Below the pieces are notes generated by a model. It made no database searches, was not told where the DNA came from, and saw only the letters and a program-made list of their open reading frames with translations. The translations under genes and the position numbers were made by a program. From the NCBI GenBank assembly GCA_026874595.1, contig CM049307.1, positions 3,865,579-3,929,578 of the forward strand: a stretch of 64,000 nt of DNA, given 5' to 3'. Source of the DNA: Sipunculus nudus (lineage: Eukaryota; Annelida; Sipuncula; Golfingiida; Sipunculidae). Shown here in pieces: positions 46,118 to 56,329 of this stretch (within the stretch, counting starts at the first letter, position 1; every line of letters starts with the position of its first letter).

Positions 46118-47323
46118 AGGGATGTGGAAAGTAAAAAATAAAAATTTACATCCTTAGTCTGTGAATGTTAGCGGCAACATATGGAAGTCCCCAGTTGGAT
46201 AACCTTTGACAAAATATGTAAAGACTGCATGGAGAAGGGGGAGGGGGATGCTTCAAGTATGACTCAGCTCTCTGTAATGCTTTTCGACCCCGCTATAATC
46301 TTACAAATATTTTTAAAGACCAGTTAGTTTTCCATGCATATGCCAGTTTGTCCGTTCGTATGTACACCCTTCATATTATACACTCTACAAAAACTTTCAT
46401 AATCTTTTGTTATGCATGTCCCTTTAATATGATATGCAAACACATACAACTGTTACATTTGCCACGAATAAAGAAGAATTTCCATAAAGAAGTCATTTTG
46501 ATTTCAATGGACCAAAATTATGCTCACATAATCCCCCTTCAACTAAGTAAAATTTCGCCCAAGTTGTAAATATCGGGCCTCGTCGTGACACAAGGGGGGG
46601 CAATTGTGTGGATAACGGAAGTTTCGCTCTAATAGTTTCATTAGAAGGTCATACATAGGTAACAAAAAAACATATTATTTTTATAATGTATAACAGCTGT
46701 TTTTCAGAACGTTTCATCATCTCATCTTCGTCTATACTTTAGTGTTTAATTAGTTTAATTTATTACCCTCGATCTGTAGGATGCTTTGAAACATATACGT
46801 ACTACCCAAATAATTTGTTCAGCATATTTCGTTTTTTTTTCAAATGGGAGAACAGCTACATTGAAAATGATGGTCATCATTACTAAAACAAAACCATCAA
46901 TGAATTCTCTGGGTCATAATAACCCAAAATTCATGTATTGGATGACCCTCTTTGTCAAACGTAACGGTAATTATGGCTTTTTTGCTATTTTCGCATGATT
47001 TTTTCATCCATTTTGTTTTATACTAATAAGCAAAAATTGCCCAAGCCTGACGGCGAGCCAACCAACATTTTTTTTACACCTGATATGTGGGCAAACAAAA
47101 TCCACAAAGAAAAAACATACGACCATAGAACAAGCTTAGCAAAAAAATGACCTTTGGAATCCGGACTATTCTGTTTTCACATTCATAAAAGGAATACCCT
47201 TCCTTAATAATATGATTTGTAACCAAGTCATAGATTATTTGCATATGCACGTCCCATTTTTATATCATTTTGATCGCGATCGCACATGGTAGTGCGCCCT
47301 CTCTGCCTCTGTCTCTCTCACAT

Positions 47324-47334
47324 CTATATATATA

Positions 47335-47374
<40 letters not shown>
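47324..47374. repeat. TA/TG microsatellite replacing the 5' end of an LTR
   Basis: ATATATATATGTGTGTGTGTGTATATATAT directly joins the truncated 5' LTR of element 2. Confidence 0.9.
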
Positions 47375-47380
<6 letters not shown>

Positions 47381-47859
47381 ATGTGACACGGGCGTAACTC
47401 CTGTTGTGACACTCGTGTCTGGCCGCGTATTACATTCTATGTTTAATCCGTATTGTCGTGCTGGCTAGTGGTTTTCACGCCTGGTCGTGGGTCACGTGAT
47501 GACCCTGGTGTGTGGGGATACACACGGCTGATGTTAATTCGTATCACAATGATACACGGCCATCGTTGTGATGGTGTTGGTATCCAGGTACTATGCACAT
47601 TTTTTTCTATGTGATTGTATTGACTTGTTGCTTTACCGCTGTTTTGCTGTATAATTATGTTGATTTAGTGTATTGTGATATTAGGGTTGCTTTGGGAATA
47701 AATTATGGTTATTTGTTAGCAAAGAACCACTGACTTCTTTGTTCATTCCCTTGGCATTTCACGCTGCCTAGTGTTACAGAATCTGATTTGTTTTTATCTC
47801 CATTACAAAAATTGTGTTCATCACGCATACGTGATCTGTTTATATTAGGTTACGTAACA
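47375..47859 (+). repeat. 5' LTR of element 2, truncated and internally deleted
   Basis: Begins at TTTATAATGTGACACGGGCG, lacking the first ~20 bp (TGTTACAGGTGC...). About 300 bp found in the 3' LTR between GATACACATGGC and ATCGTTGTGATGG is replaced by a short filler around 47525-47570. The missing part includes the TATA region. Ends GTTACGTAACA. Confidence 0.85.
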
Positions 47860-47865
47860 TAAAAT

Positions 47866-47883
47866 TGGGGGCTCGTCCGGGAT
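47866..47883 (+). other. Primer binding site of element 2 (tRNA-Pro type)
   Basis: TGGGGGCTCGTCCGGGAT is identical to the well-known proline-tRNA primer site of gammaretroviruses and sits 6 bp after the LTR. Confidence 0.9.
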
Positions 47884-48023
47884 GCTTAATAGTTTTCAAA
47901 TATTAGGCCTTGACCTGGACACGTTGTTTTATCATGCATTGTTTACAAGATTACATATTGTTTACAGTACATTGTTTACAAGATTTATCTCAGTGGTTTT
48001 TGTTATTGTTATGACATCTTAAC

Positions 48024-49160
48024 ATGGCAGATTTCAAACCTGAGACATTTGTTGACGATCCCGATCCTGAGCAACTTGAACAGTTGTTAAAAGAACAGTT
48101 GTTGCGTTTGGGACAACACATAGGGCTAAGTGTGAAAAAAGCTTTGAGAAAGCCTGATATCATTGCTAAAATTATGCTAGATCTAATTAACAAAGGTTTA
48201 ATTGAAGAGACTGGAGTTGAAACATAAGAAAAATGGCAGCCTTGCTATGCAATTAGAATTAACAAAGTTTGAAATGCAACATGAGCTAGCATTAAAAGAG
48301 AGGGAACAACATGAAAGGTTAGAAAGAGAAAGACTAGAAAAAGAAAAAGAAATTGAGTTAAAACTACAGGAGTTAGAAAGACTTAAACTAGGACATAGCC
48401 TACGTGCTGCCCCAACTCACAGTTTTGATGTTACTAAACACATTAGCCTTGTCCCACCTTTTCAAGAAAAAGAGGATAAATATTTCTTACACTTTGAGAA
48501 GGTAGCTGAAAATTTAAAATGGCCTAAGGAAAATTGGACTATGCTGTTACAAAGAGTATTGACTGGCAAGGCCAGAGAAATTTATACAGAGCTTTCAGTA
48601 GAAGCTGCTGCTGACTATGACCTGGTAAAACGGTTAATCCTATAAGGTTATGAGTTAGTTCCAGAGGCTTACCGCCAGAAATTCAGATATTGGGAAAAGT
48701 GCAAAGAACAGACCTACGTCGAATTTGCTAGGACAAAAGAGCAGTTGTTTGATCGCTAGTGTAGTTCTAAAAATGTAATGAAAGATTATGACAATTTACG
48801 CCAATTGATTTTGCTTGAAGAATTTAAGCGCTGCATTAACGCAGATGTTAAAATTTTTCTCGATGAGAAAAGTCCTGAAACAATTGACATTCTGCTCAAT
48901 TAGCTGATGGTTATATATTAACACACAAAATGGCCTTTACTAGCAAATCAAATCAGTCATTCACAAATAAAAATGGAAAACAGTACGGTCAAAAGAAGTT
49001 TACAGCGCAGTCACCCAGTACTAGTAGTCTGATAGTTCAGCAAAGCCCATAGCTACACCTCAGTCCACGTCCACTGTGTCTAAGTCCAACAAACACCAGT
49101 CATTTTCAAAATAATCTGTAATTACTACAAGAAGGAAGGTGATCTAATATCTGACTGCTT
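48024..49160 (+). pseudogene. gag: gag of element 2 with SCAN-like capsid, broken
   Basis: Starts MADFKPETFVDDPDPEQLEQ, then a charged coiled region (KEREQHERLERERLEKEKE). The capsid has YFLHFEKVAENLKWPKENW and WTMLLQRVLTGKAREIYTEL, then the SCAN-like part: VPEAYRQKFRYWEKCKEQTY, VEFARTKEQLFDR, LRQLILLEEFKRCINADVK and FLDEKSPETID (48650-48900). Stops interrupt it at 48645 and 48759 (TAG at an expected Trp) and after ILLN near 48901. The zinc knuckle near 49113-49160 reads CNYYKKEGDLISDC and has lost two of its four ligands. Confidence 0.85.
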
Positions 49161-50028
49161 GAAATTTGCGAATAGACCAAATAGCAAACCTTCTGGTTTT
49201 GTTTCAAAATCTATGCATAGCATAGTACAAGAGCCAGGCTCTTTTCATGTAAATAATGGGTACAACTCCTTTGTTGACTCAAATAAAGAAATTGATGCTA
49301 CGGAGGCCCTAGTGCCGTCTAAACCCAAAGAAGAATCCGTAGATTGCGGGGTAGTTGATTCCTGCGAGGAATTAAATAAGGCTAGGTCCTTTCAAGACTC
49401 CTGCGAGGAATATTCTCTAAATGAGGCTAAGTCCTTTTATGACTCTTGGGAGAGTATTTTAAATGAGGCCAGGTCCTCTTATGACAAACAAAAGTTTGTT
49501 TCTGCTGAGGAAAATTCCTCTGTTGACTCCCATGAGGAGTTTGATGATAAAAAGGATGTAGATTCCTTAGATGACTCTGAAACAGAGTTTATGACTGACA
49601 CTGTCAATGTCAGTTCTTTGTTTGATGAGGTTGAGGTAGTAGATTCCTCTCCTGACTCTGAAATGGAGTTATTTGAGCCATTCATACATGATGGTTTTGT
49701 ATCACTTTCAAGTGATTTTTCAGATTCTACCCCTATTAGAATTTTGAGGGACACTGGTTCAGGCCAGACTCTCCTGTTAGCAAACACTTTTTCTGGTAGG
49801 TCCTTTACTGGTGCACATGCACTTGTTAATGGTGTGTTTTCAAACAGGCAAACTTCAGTTCCGCTTCACAGTATCAATTTAAAGTCAGATTTGATTTCTG
49901 GGAATATTACTGTAGGCATAAGAACTACTTTACCCTTTAAGGGAATTCAGTTGCTACTAGGCAATGATGTTGCAGGTGATAAAGTACAGCCTGTATCAAT
50001 AGTGACAGAAAAGCCTTCACTTGATTAG
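49161..50028 (+). pseudogene. pol: acidic spacer and protease of element 2
   Basis: Open for 289 codons. First comes an acidic region with an internal repeat of the type DSCEELNKARSFQDSCEE / SLNEAKSFYDSWE / LNEARSSYDK, then the protease with RILRDTGSGQTLLL (active-site Asp codon at 49750) and GIQLLLGNDVAG. The internal peptide repeat between capsid and protease is unusual; its role is unknown. Confidence 0.75.
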
Positions 50029-50239
50029 GACACTGATCCGGAAAGTCAGGAAATTCCTGGTTTGTATCCTTCATGTACTCTAACTAGATCTATGGCCAAG
50101 AAAACCAACATGAGGATAATGGTCCAGATAATAACACTCTGGGAGTCACTAGTGACTCGTCTAGCGACTCGTCCGTACAGGATGCAGCATTCTCAAGGTC
50201 AGAATCGCGGAACAGCATAGGGACCCTGATATTTTATGT

Positions 50240-51490
50240 TTGTTTCCCAGGGCAGTTTCTAAAGATGAACTGTCACAGAACCCAGTTTGTTTCTATGTCA
50301 AAAATGGAGTGCTTATGCGTAAATGGCGACCACCTGATGTATGCGCTGATGATGAGTGGGCCATCAAACATCAAATAGTAATGCCAAATAGCTTTCGCAA
50401 TGAAATTCTAAGCATGAAACATGAGGCTCCTTTGTCTGGCCATTTAGGTATAAATAAAACTTATCAGAAAGTTAGTTCACACTTCTATTGGCCTCACCTC
50501 AGGAAAGATGTTGTACAATATTGTAAATCATGCCATACATGCCAGATGGTAGGCAAGCCCAATCAGAATCCTCCGAAGGCCCCACTTAGGCCTATTCCTG
50601 CTTTCGAGGAACCATTCAGTAGGATTATTGTTGATTGTGTTGGACCACTGCCCAAACCAAAATCTGGACATGAATACTTGCTGACAATCATGTGCGCATC
50701 TACCAGGTTCCCTGAGGCAATACCATTGTGCCAAATTAATGCCAAAAGTGTTGTCAAAGCTCTGACCAAAATTTTTTTAGAACTTTTGGATTACCAAAAT
50801 CCGTCCAGTCTGACCAGTCTGGTCTAATTTTATGTATGGCTTATTCCAACAAGTTATGCTTGAGCTTGGTATAAAACAGTACAGCTCTTCGCCATACCAT
50901 CCTGAAAGTCAGGGCGCCCTCGAGCGTTTTCACCAGACATTAAAAAACATGATCTTATTGCTATGACACACAAAAAGACTGGGATGAAGGAATCCATCTA
51001 TTGCTGTTTGCTGTCAGAGAATCCTTTCAAGAGTCCTTGGGATTCAGTCCCTTTGAACTAGTTTTGGACACTCCGTTCGAGGTCCATTGAAACTGCTTAA
51101 AGAAAAACTCTTGTGTGAAAATCCTGATTCTCTTAGTTTACTGCAGTATGTCTCAGAGTTTCGCACTAAACTACACAATGCTTGTAAGATTGTGGGGTCA
51201 AATCTAAAATCTGCACAAAGTAAAATGAAAACAAAGTATGACATGGACACTGTAAGTTGGACGTTTGAGCCTAATGAAAACGTTCTTGTCTTACTTCCCA
51301 TCCCTGGCAGACCTCTGCAAGCTAGGTATTTTGGTCCTTACATTGTTGACAAGAAAGTCAATGATTTAAATTACATACTGTTGACACCAGATAGGCGTAA
51401 GAAGAAACAACTGTGCAATGTTAACATGTTGAAACCATATTATGACAGAAATAGCACATCAGATTTTGTACAAAATGATACTGCTGTAAA
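50240..51490 (+). pseudogene. pol: integrase of element 2, broken
   Basis: Zinc segment HEAPLSGHLGINKTYQKV ... YCKSCHTCQ (50430-50545) and catalytic core: IIVDCVGPLPK (first Asp, about 50632), QSDQS followed by a small shift (second Asp, about 50812), then SSPYHPESQGALERFHQTLK (Glu, about 50925). A C-terminal module follows: LVLLPIPGRPLQARYFGPYI and LLTPDRRKKKQLCNVNMLKP. Several single-base shifts (about 50815, 50965, 51075) break the frame. Confidence 0.85.
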
Positions 51491-51639
51491 TTGTGTAAAC
51501 ACTGACCCTGGCCAAGTTAAAGTAGATTCTGATTGTAAGTGTGATGTAGACATTCAGTGTGGTACAGTACCACAAAAAAACTCAGACATGCTTAACAACC
51601 TGGATGCCAAACTTTCACACCTTTCCACACAACCTCAAG

Positions 51640-52354
51640 AACCTGCTGCGGAATTATGAACATTTGTTTAGTGTCATTCCAACGCGAAATAACATGTTGT
51701 GCCATGACGTCGATGTTGGCGAGGCAAGCGCAGTCAAGCAACATCCATATGGACTGAATCCAGAAAAGAAAAAGTATCTACAGGATGAGATTCAATATTT
51801 GCTGGACAATGCTTTTATTGAACCTAGTAACAGTATCTGGAGTTTGTATTTTTGTGCCAAAACCTGATGGAAGTTACGGTATGTACACAGATTATCGAAA
51901 ACTGAACTCTGTCATCAAGACTGACACGTTCCTGATTCCGAGGATCGATGATTGGATCGATAGAGTCGGTAGCTCCGGATATATCTCCAAGTTTGACTTG
52001 CTAAAAGGATTCTGGCAAGTTCCGCTGACAGATCGTGCGAAAGAAGTGTCCGCATTTGTAATGCCGCAAGGACTATAGCAGTTTAAAGTTATGCCGTTTG
52101 GCATGAAGAACTCGCCAGCCACGTTCAAGGGCCTCATCCAGATGGCTGTCAAGGACATTCAGGGCTGCGACGCATATATTGATGACCTTATCGTGTACAG
52201 CGACATCTGGGAGAAACATCTGCAAATTCTTCGCGACCTCTTCGAGAGACTCAGTGAAGCGCGTCTGACCGTTAACTTGGTAAAATCTGAGTTGTCATGC
52301 ACAAGTAACATTTTTGGGTCAAATTATAGGGCAGGGTCAGGTAAAACCTGTTGA
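51640..52354 (+). pseudogene. pol: reverse transcriptase of element 2, broken
   Basis: FVPKPDGSYGMYTDYRKLNS, YISKFDLLKGFWQVPLTD, VMPFGMKNSPATFKGLIQ and the catalytic CDAYIDDLIVYSD (YIDD at about 52174-52185). A TAG at 52076 and frame changes near 51845 and 52310 interrupt it. It closely follows the Gmr1-like pattern. Confidence 0.88.
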
Positions 52355-52743
52355 TGCTAATATAAGTGCTATTTCTGCATTTCCTGGACCAGAGAACGGA
52401 AAGCAAATGGTGCGTTTTCTTGGTATGGTTGGTTACTACAGAAAGTTTTGTTCAAATTTTGCTGCTGTAGCTGAACCTTTGACTTATTTGTTAAAGAAGA
52501 GACACAAGTTTGTATGGAATGTTCAGTGTGAAAATGCTTTACAGTATTTGAAAGGCATTCTGCAAAGTCAGGCCTATCATTGTCTTCAGTGATCACAATC
52601 CCCACACGTTCATGAACAAGTTGAAGTGTAAAAATCAAAGATTGTTGAGATGGAGTTTGTTCTTACAGGATTACAATCGTGATATCATACACATTAAAGG
52701 GAAAGACAATATACTTGCTGATTGCTTATCGAGATGTTTATGA
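52355..52743 (+). pseudogene. pol: RNase H of element 2, internally deleted
   Basis: The connection FLGMVGYYRKFCSNFAAVA and HKFVWNVQCENALQYLKGIL joins abruptly, near 52575, to VFSDHNPHTFMNKLK, RLLRWSLFLQDYN and HIKGKDNILADCLSR. The first catalytic Asp (VDAS motif) and the Glu helix are missing, so RNase H could not function. Confidence 0.8.
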
Positions 52744-52862
52744 AATGTTGTAAACAAGGTGATTATGTAATGTTGTAAATAAGATGATTTTTGAGATGTT
52801 GTAAAATTTTAGTGATTGTGATCACAAAAAGAAAGTTTTCCGTAAAAACATTCTTGTTTCTT

Positions 52863-52875
52863 ACAGGAGGAGGAG
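52863..52875 (+). other. Polypurine tract of element 2
   Basis: ACAGGAGGAGGAG immediately before the 3' LTR start TGTTACAGG. Confidence 0.8.
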
Positions 52876-53674
52876 TGTTACAGGTGCTCTTTTTATTATG
52901 TGACACGGGCGAAACTTCTGTTTTGCAGCACTCGTGTCTGGCCGCGTAGTACATTCTATGTTTAATCCGTACTGGTTGAACTCTCGTTGTCGTGCTGGCT
53001 AGTGGTTTTCACGCCTGGTCGTGGGTCACGTGATGACCCTGGTGTGTGGGGATACACATGGCTATGTTCTTTTCAATAATTCTTGAAACGTGTGTTGTGC
53101 AAGATCTTATGGACTGTTCGAGAAGTGGAAAATTCTCGGCTTGGGGTGTGAAGGTATATAAAGGGGCTCTCTCCCTTTTAGAACGGAAGGGAGAGAGCAG
53201 AGAAGATTCCAGCGGACGCAGAAGCGTGTGTCAGATTCTAGGACCTTTTCCGACTAATGCGACAATTATAGATTTTCAAAGACTTTATCCTGCATTTTAT
53301 GCATTTGGACTTCAGTGTACTTTCTGGATGTTGCAAGAGCTTTACACTGGACTGTCATTCTCCGAGAGTTTACATTTAAAGGACTTATCGTTGTGATGGT
53401 GTTGGTATCCAGGTACTATGCACATTATTTTTCTTTGTGATTGTATTGACTTGTTGCTATACCGCTGTTTTGCTGTGTAATTGTGTTGATTAAGTGTATT
53501 GTGATGCTAGGGTTGTTTTGGGAATAAATTATGGTTATTTGTTAGCAAAGAACCACTGACTTCTTTGTTCATTCCCCTTGGCATTTCACGCTGCCTAGTG
53601 TTACAGAATCTGATCCATTCCAAAATTTGTGTTCATGACGCATACGTGATATGTTTATATTAGGTTCCGTAACA
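52876..53674 (+). repeat. 3' LTR of element 2, full length
   Basis: Starts TGTTACAGGTGCTC and ends GGTTCCGTAACA. It contains a TATA box (GTATATAAAGG, about 53153), a GAGAGAGCAGAGAAGA stretch just downstream as a likely transcript start region, and an AATAAA (53523) ahead of the conserved tail. Confidence 0.9.
53151..53162 (+). promoter_or_regulatory. TATA box in the 3' LTR of element 2
   Basis: GGTATATAAAGGGG. The counterpart in the solo LTR is GTTATAAATAGGGG near 57202; the 5' LTR lacks this region. Confidence 0.6.
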
Positions 53675-53689
53675 ATATGAACATAAAAA

Positions 53690-54360
53690 GAAGAAGGAAC
53701 ATCAACGCCAACATTTCAAACAATCATATTATTTGGATAACATATACAGATTGTTGCTAAATTTTCAGCTACCCCGTAGTCTTCGTCAGAGCGAGTGACT
53801 ATCTGTATACAGAGCTTACAGTGTGACCCTTCGCTAGGTCAACGGGGCTGGCTTGCCAGCTATACCCATTATTCTGTCCGATGTCTTGTCAGAACTGGCC
53901 TGTGAATATTCACAAGAAAACAGGGCTGCTGGGGTATCAAAGACAGGGAGGGGTTATTCTCGAGGAGAAAAGTTTTTGCTGAGTGCCAGTTATTTACAGA
54001 AAAAAAGCCAAGTCCTTGTTCAATCTTTTTATGTGCATACGTTGGGTATGAATGTGCTTTTGTTCGGATGTTAATCTGTCTTTGCTAGAGGGAAAGGTGC
54101 CTTTAAGGATGGTGCATGTTAAATCTCGGAGAGAATGGTCAGATTTGTTGAAATGTGCGGCCACGGGGAATCCGGGAGTGTTGTCGCGGATGTTTTTTTT
54201 TGTGGTTGTTCATTCTGAGCCTGAATTGGGTGCCAGTTGCTCCTATATAATTTCCCTCCCCATTGGGGCATTTTTCATAAGTAATAAAGTAAATGACATT
54301 TGAGGAATTGCAAGAAAAAGGGCCTGGCCTGAGGGTTATGTTAGATCCTGGGGACTGAAA
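53690..54360 (-). pseudogene. Penelope-like element fragment with GIY-YIG endonuclease
   Basis: On the minus strand: PGPFSCNSSNVIYFITYEKC, then NYIGATGTQFRLRMNNHKKK (GIY-YIG core with its Arg and following helix), and after a shift in the A8 run at about 54191-54198, GFPVAAHFNKSDHSLRDL, TCTILKGTFPSS and SEQKHIHTQRM. This is the C-terminal endonuclease domain of Penelope-like retroelements. No reverse transcriptase remains upstream. The tail at 53700-53830 reads TCTGACGAAGACTACGGGGT, typical of such element ends. Confidence 0.8.
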
Positions 54361-54384
54361 TGTGGGTTTGGTTTTTAAAATATC

Positions 54385-54385
<1 letters not shown>

Positions 54386-54430
<45 letters not shown>

Positions 54431-54431
54431 A
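54386..54431. repeat. (TA)n microsatellite
   Basis: TA repeat with one TTTA interruption, upstream of the Penelope endonuclease fragment. Confidence 0.9.
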
Positions 54432-54504
54432 AACATAGGCCTATATTTATAGGCCTATATGTCATAGTGGGTGTGTGTGCGTGTGGGAGCCTTATAGTAA
54501 CCAT

Positions 54505-55250
54505 GAAGCCTGGCTTATGCAGGCCTAACTATCAAGTATATTTACTGGTTCTTTCAAACATTTATAAAATCCAGAAACCGATTTCCACATATTCAATATT
54601 TCTATGTGAAAAGCATCTGCTCTAAATGGTGCACAGCATTGGTGTTTTATCATCATATGAAAATGTGCATTACCATAAGTTTTATCAATGGAACGCCTAT
54701 CCTCTTGAATTATAAACAATCATATTTTCTTCATATCAGTTTTAAAATAGTTACACGTTCAAGTGTGGCCAGTCCAAAAATTTGATAAGATCCACAATAT
54801 ATGAACACACTAGGATACTAGTGGTGAGTTTGGTGGGCAGGGTCTGGCTCTGGGAATGAGGTAAAATGCCCACGGCTCCATAAAATTTCTTTTCCCATTA
54901 ATTTACATTTTATTTTTGATTGTGCTAAAATTCTACCCATAATCAATCGTGTGTGTATGTGTGTGCGCGTGTGTGTATGCTGTCGCAGTGTACACACACT
55001 GGCGTACACAAACGTACAGATAAAGCATGCTTATGCTTTGACTATATACACAGTCACTGTTATACACTATGTAACATTAATTTGCCCGCATTAGGCTCAA
55101 TCGTTCAATGTATAGGCCTATGCATTACTATTATGCCCACATGTGGCCTCTGTTGGCGGTCTATATTTCAATAAAACATGAATCATTTATGATTTATGCC
55201 TGTGTGTAAATATCTTTTTAAGTATTCATTTGAATTTGGCAAAGCCCTAT
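54505..55250. other. Unassigned DNA
   Basis: No gene is recognised. A TG-rich stretch lies at 54948-54985. Confidence 0.4.
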
Positions 55251-55291
55251 ATAATAATGGCACTTACAGTTAAGTTACTTTTAGATACCCG

Positions 55292-55815
55292 CTTTTTCAT
55301 GAATGGTATGAGGAATGCAAGTTTCTTCAATAGCCATTCCTGTCGGCCTGTCTTTTTCACATCAGATCCACTTCCACTTGGGGACTGTTTGTTCAGTTTA
55401 CTCAACATGGTCGGGAGAGACCTCATACGTCTTTCCACAGCCTGAACTGAACAAAATGTGACTATTTCCCAATTTTTCAACACATGGAAACACAAGAGTG
55501 GAAAGGATTTATTTAAGAGCAATTTTCAAACGCATACCGCAATCACATGCGTATGCTACGTATATGGAACTAAATAGTCACTTTTGTACAAAAATATTTT
55601 TATAAACATCACATTCACAGAATCAGTCACAACTCACTAAAACATCCCAATGTCTAACTTATCTTCTCACCGGCCTTTATTTTCTGATTTCTGTTGTGGT
55701 AGGCGGACGAGGTGTGGTCGTAAAGATATAGACTATCCTCCCACAGTGCCATTAATTCATCTACTTTTCTCGAGACCACACGAACGGCTCTCCAGGGGAC
55801 GCCATATTTCACATC
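55292..55815 (-). CDS. MADF-domain protein gene of a Harbinger transposon (two exons, partial)
   Basis: Exon 1 (about 55815-55671) reads VVSRKVDELMALWEDSLYLY then DHTSSAYHNRNQKIKA, the first half of a MADF/Myb-SANT-like domain, ending at donor GCCG/GTGAG. Exon 2 (about 55446 to 55292) begins after TTTTGTTCAG and reads AVERRMRSLPTMLSKLNK, then QEWLLKKLAFLIPFMKKR, the second half. The junction keeps the frame. In PIF/Harbinger elements such a protein brings the transposase to the element ends and into the nucleus (compare vertebrate NAIF1 with HARBI1). It sits beside a TGCGA-rich Harbinger terminus (55850-56125). A short middle exon may be missed; no stop is seen in the domain. Confidence 0.6.
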
Positions 55816-55849
55816 TGCAAACGGAGTCTGACTCAGTCAACTGACCTAA

Positions 55850-56125
55850 ACTCCGCCAACCGATTGGATGATGTTCAGTCGCAAATCGCATCGCAAGCGT
55901 CGCCCATACAATCGCAGATGATCGGAACAGTCGCAAGTAATCGCAATTGAATCACAAGTTTTCTCACATGCCAGAAACCTTGCGATCGTTTGCGAGTGGC
56001 AGTCGCAAGTCGCATCGCCAGGTCCGTTCTCTTGCGATTTACATGGAATTATAATCGCCGGCCATTTGCAGATTCCTTGCGATTTCAGTCGCATCGCATC
56101 GGGCCAGTAGGCGGAAGGCTTAACG
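55850..56125 (-). repeat. Harbinger-type terminus with ~20 TTGCGA/ATCGCA sites
   Basis: On the minus strand it starts AAGCCTTCCGCCTACTGGCC, the diverged equivalent of AAGCCTGCCGCCCACTGGCG at 38667 and 43000. The rest is saturated with TTGCGAC, ATCGCAAG and GCGATGCGA in both orientations. It lies immediately upstream of the MADF gene and probably combines transposase binding sites with its promoter. Confidence 0.6.
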
Positions 56126-56329
56126 GTCGATCTCCGTGCGATTGCCACGTTATCGTACGGAGGCCGTACTTACACGTGCTGCTCACGTACGGTGTCCTTA
56201 CTCACTCGCAAGTAAGTGCAAGTGCGATGAACGTGAATTTTCCGCCCAAGTCGTGGGGGTAAATATTAGACGACCTTTTCAAGTTCTCCGGAAGTCCCTG
56301 TTGCTGCCTCAAGATGCAGCCCATTCCAC

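Larger units (their letters stand above)
42780..47203. mobile_element. ~4.4-kb element with ~1.1-kb inverted arms
   Basis: The left arm (about 42800-43999) and right arm (about 46118-47180) are reverse complements at roughly 85-90% by eye. Examples: left TTTGTTTGCCCACATATCAG against right CTGATATGTGGGCAAACAAA, and left AGGCCCGATATTTACAAC against right GTTGTAAATATCGGGCCT. The left arm has gained a ~150-bp Harbinger-type piece (42953-43095) missing from the right arm. A ~230-bp part of the arm (43450-43680) is repeated directly at 44015-44240. The 1.9-kb centre has no recognisable gene. It may be a foldback-type or non-autonomous long-TIR transposon. Exact ends and target duplication are not resolved. 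Confidence 0.8.
47375..53674 (+). mobile_element. Gmr1-type Ty3/gypsy LTR retrotransposon 2, decayed
   Basis: Order: truncated 5' LTR, tRNA-Pro-type primer binding site, gag with SCAN-like capsid, protease, integrase, reverse transcriptase, partial RNase H, polypurine tract, 3' LTR. Integrase again precedes reverse transcriptase. Many stops and small shifts, a lost part of RNase H and a 5' LTR deletion show an old, dead copy. Two solo LTRs of the same family are in the window (33973-34805 and 56936-57759). Confidence 0.92.

Noticed and set aside
53780-53830. Second hammerhead-like motif (minus strand CTGACGA...GAAA) at the end of the Penelope fragment
   Set aside because: Stem II can form with a bulge, but no stem III or matching stem I strand follows GAAA, so the ribozyme fold is not supported.
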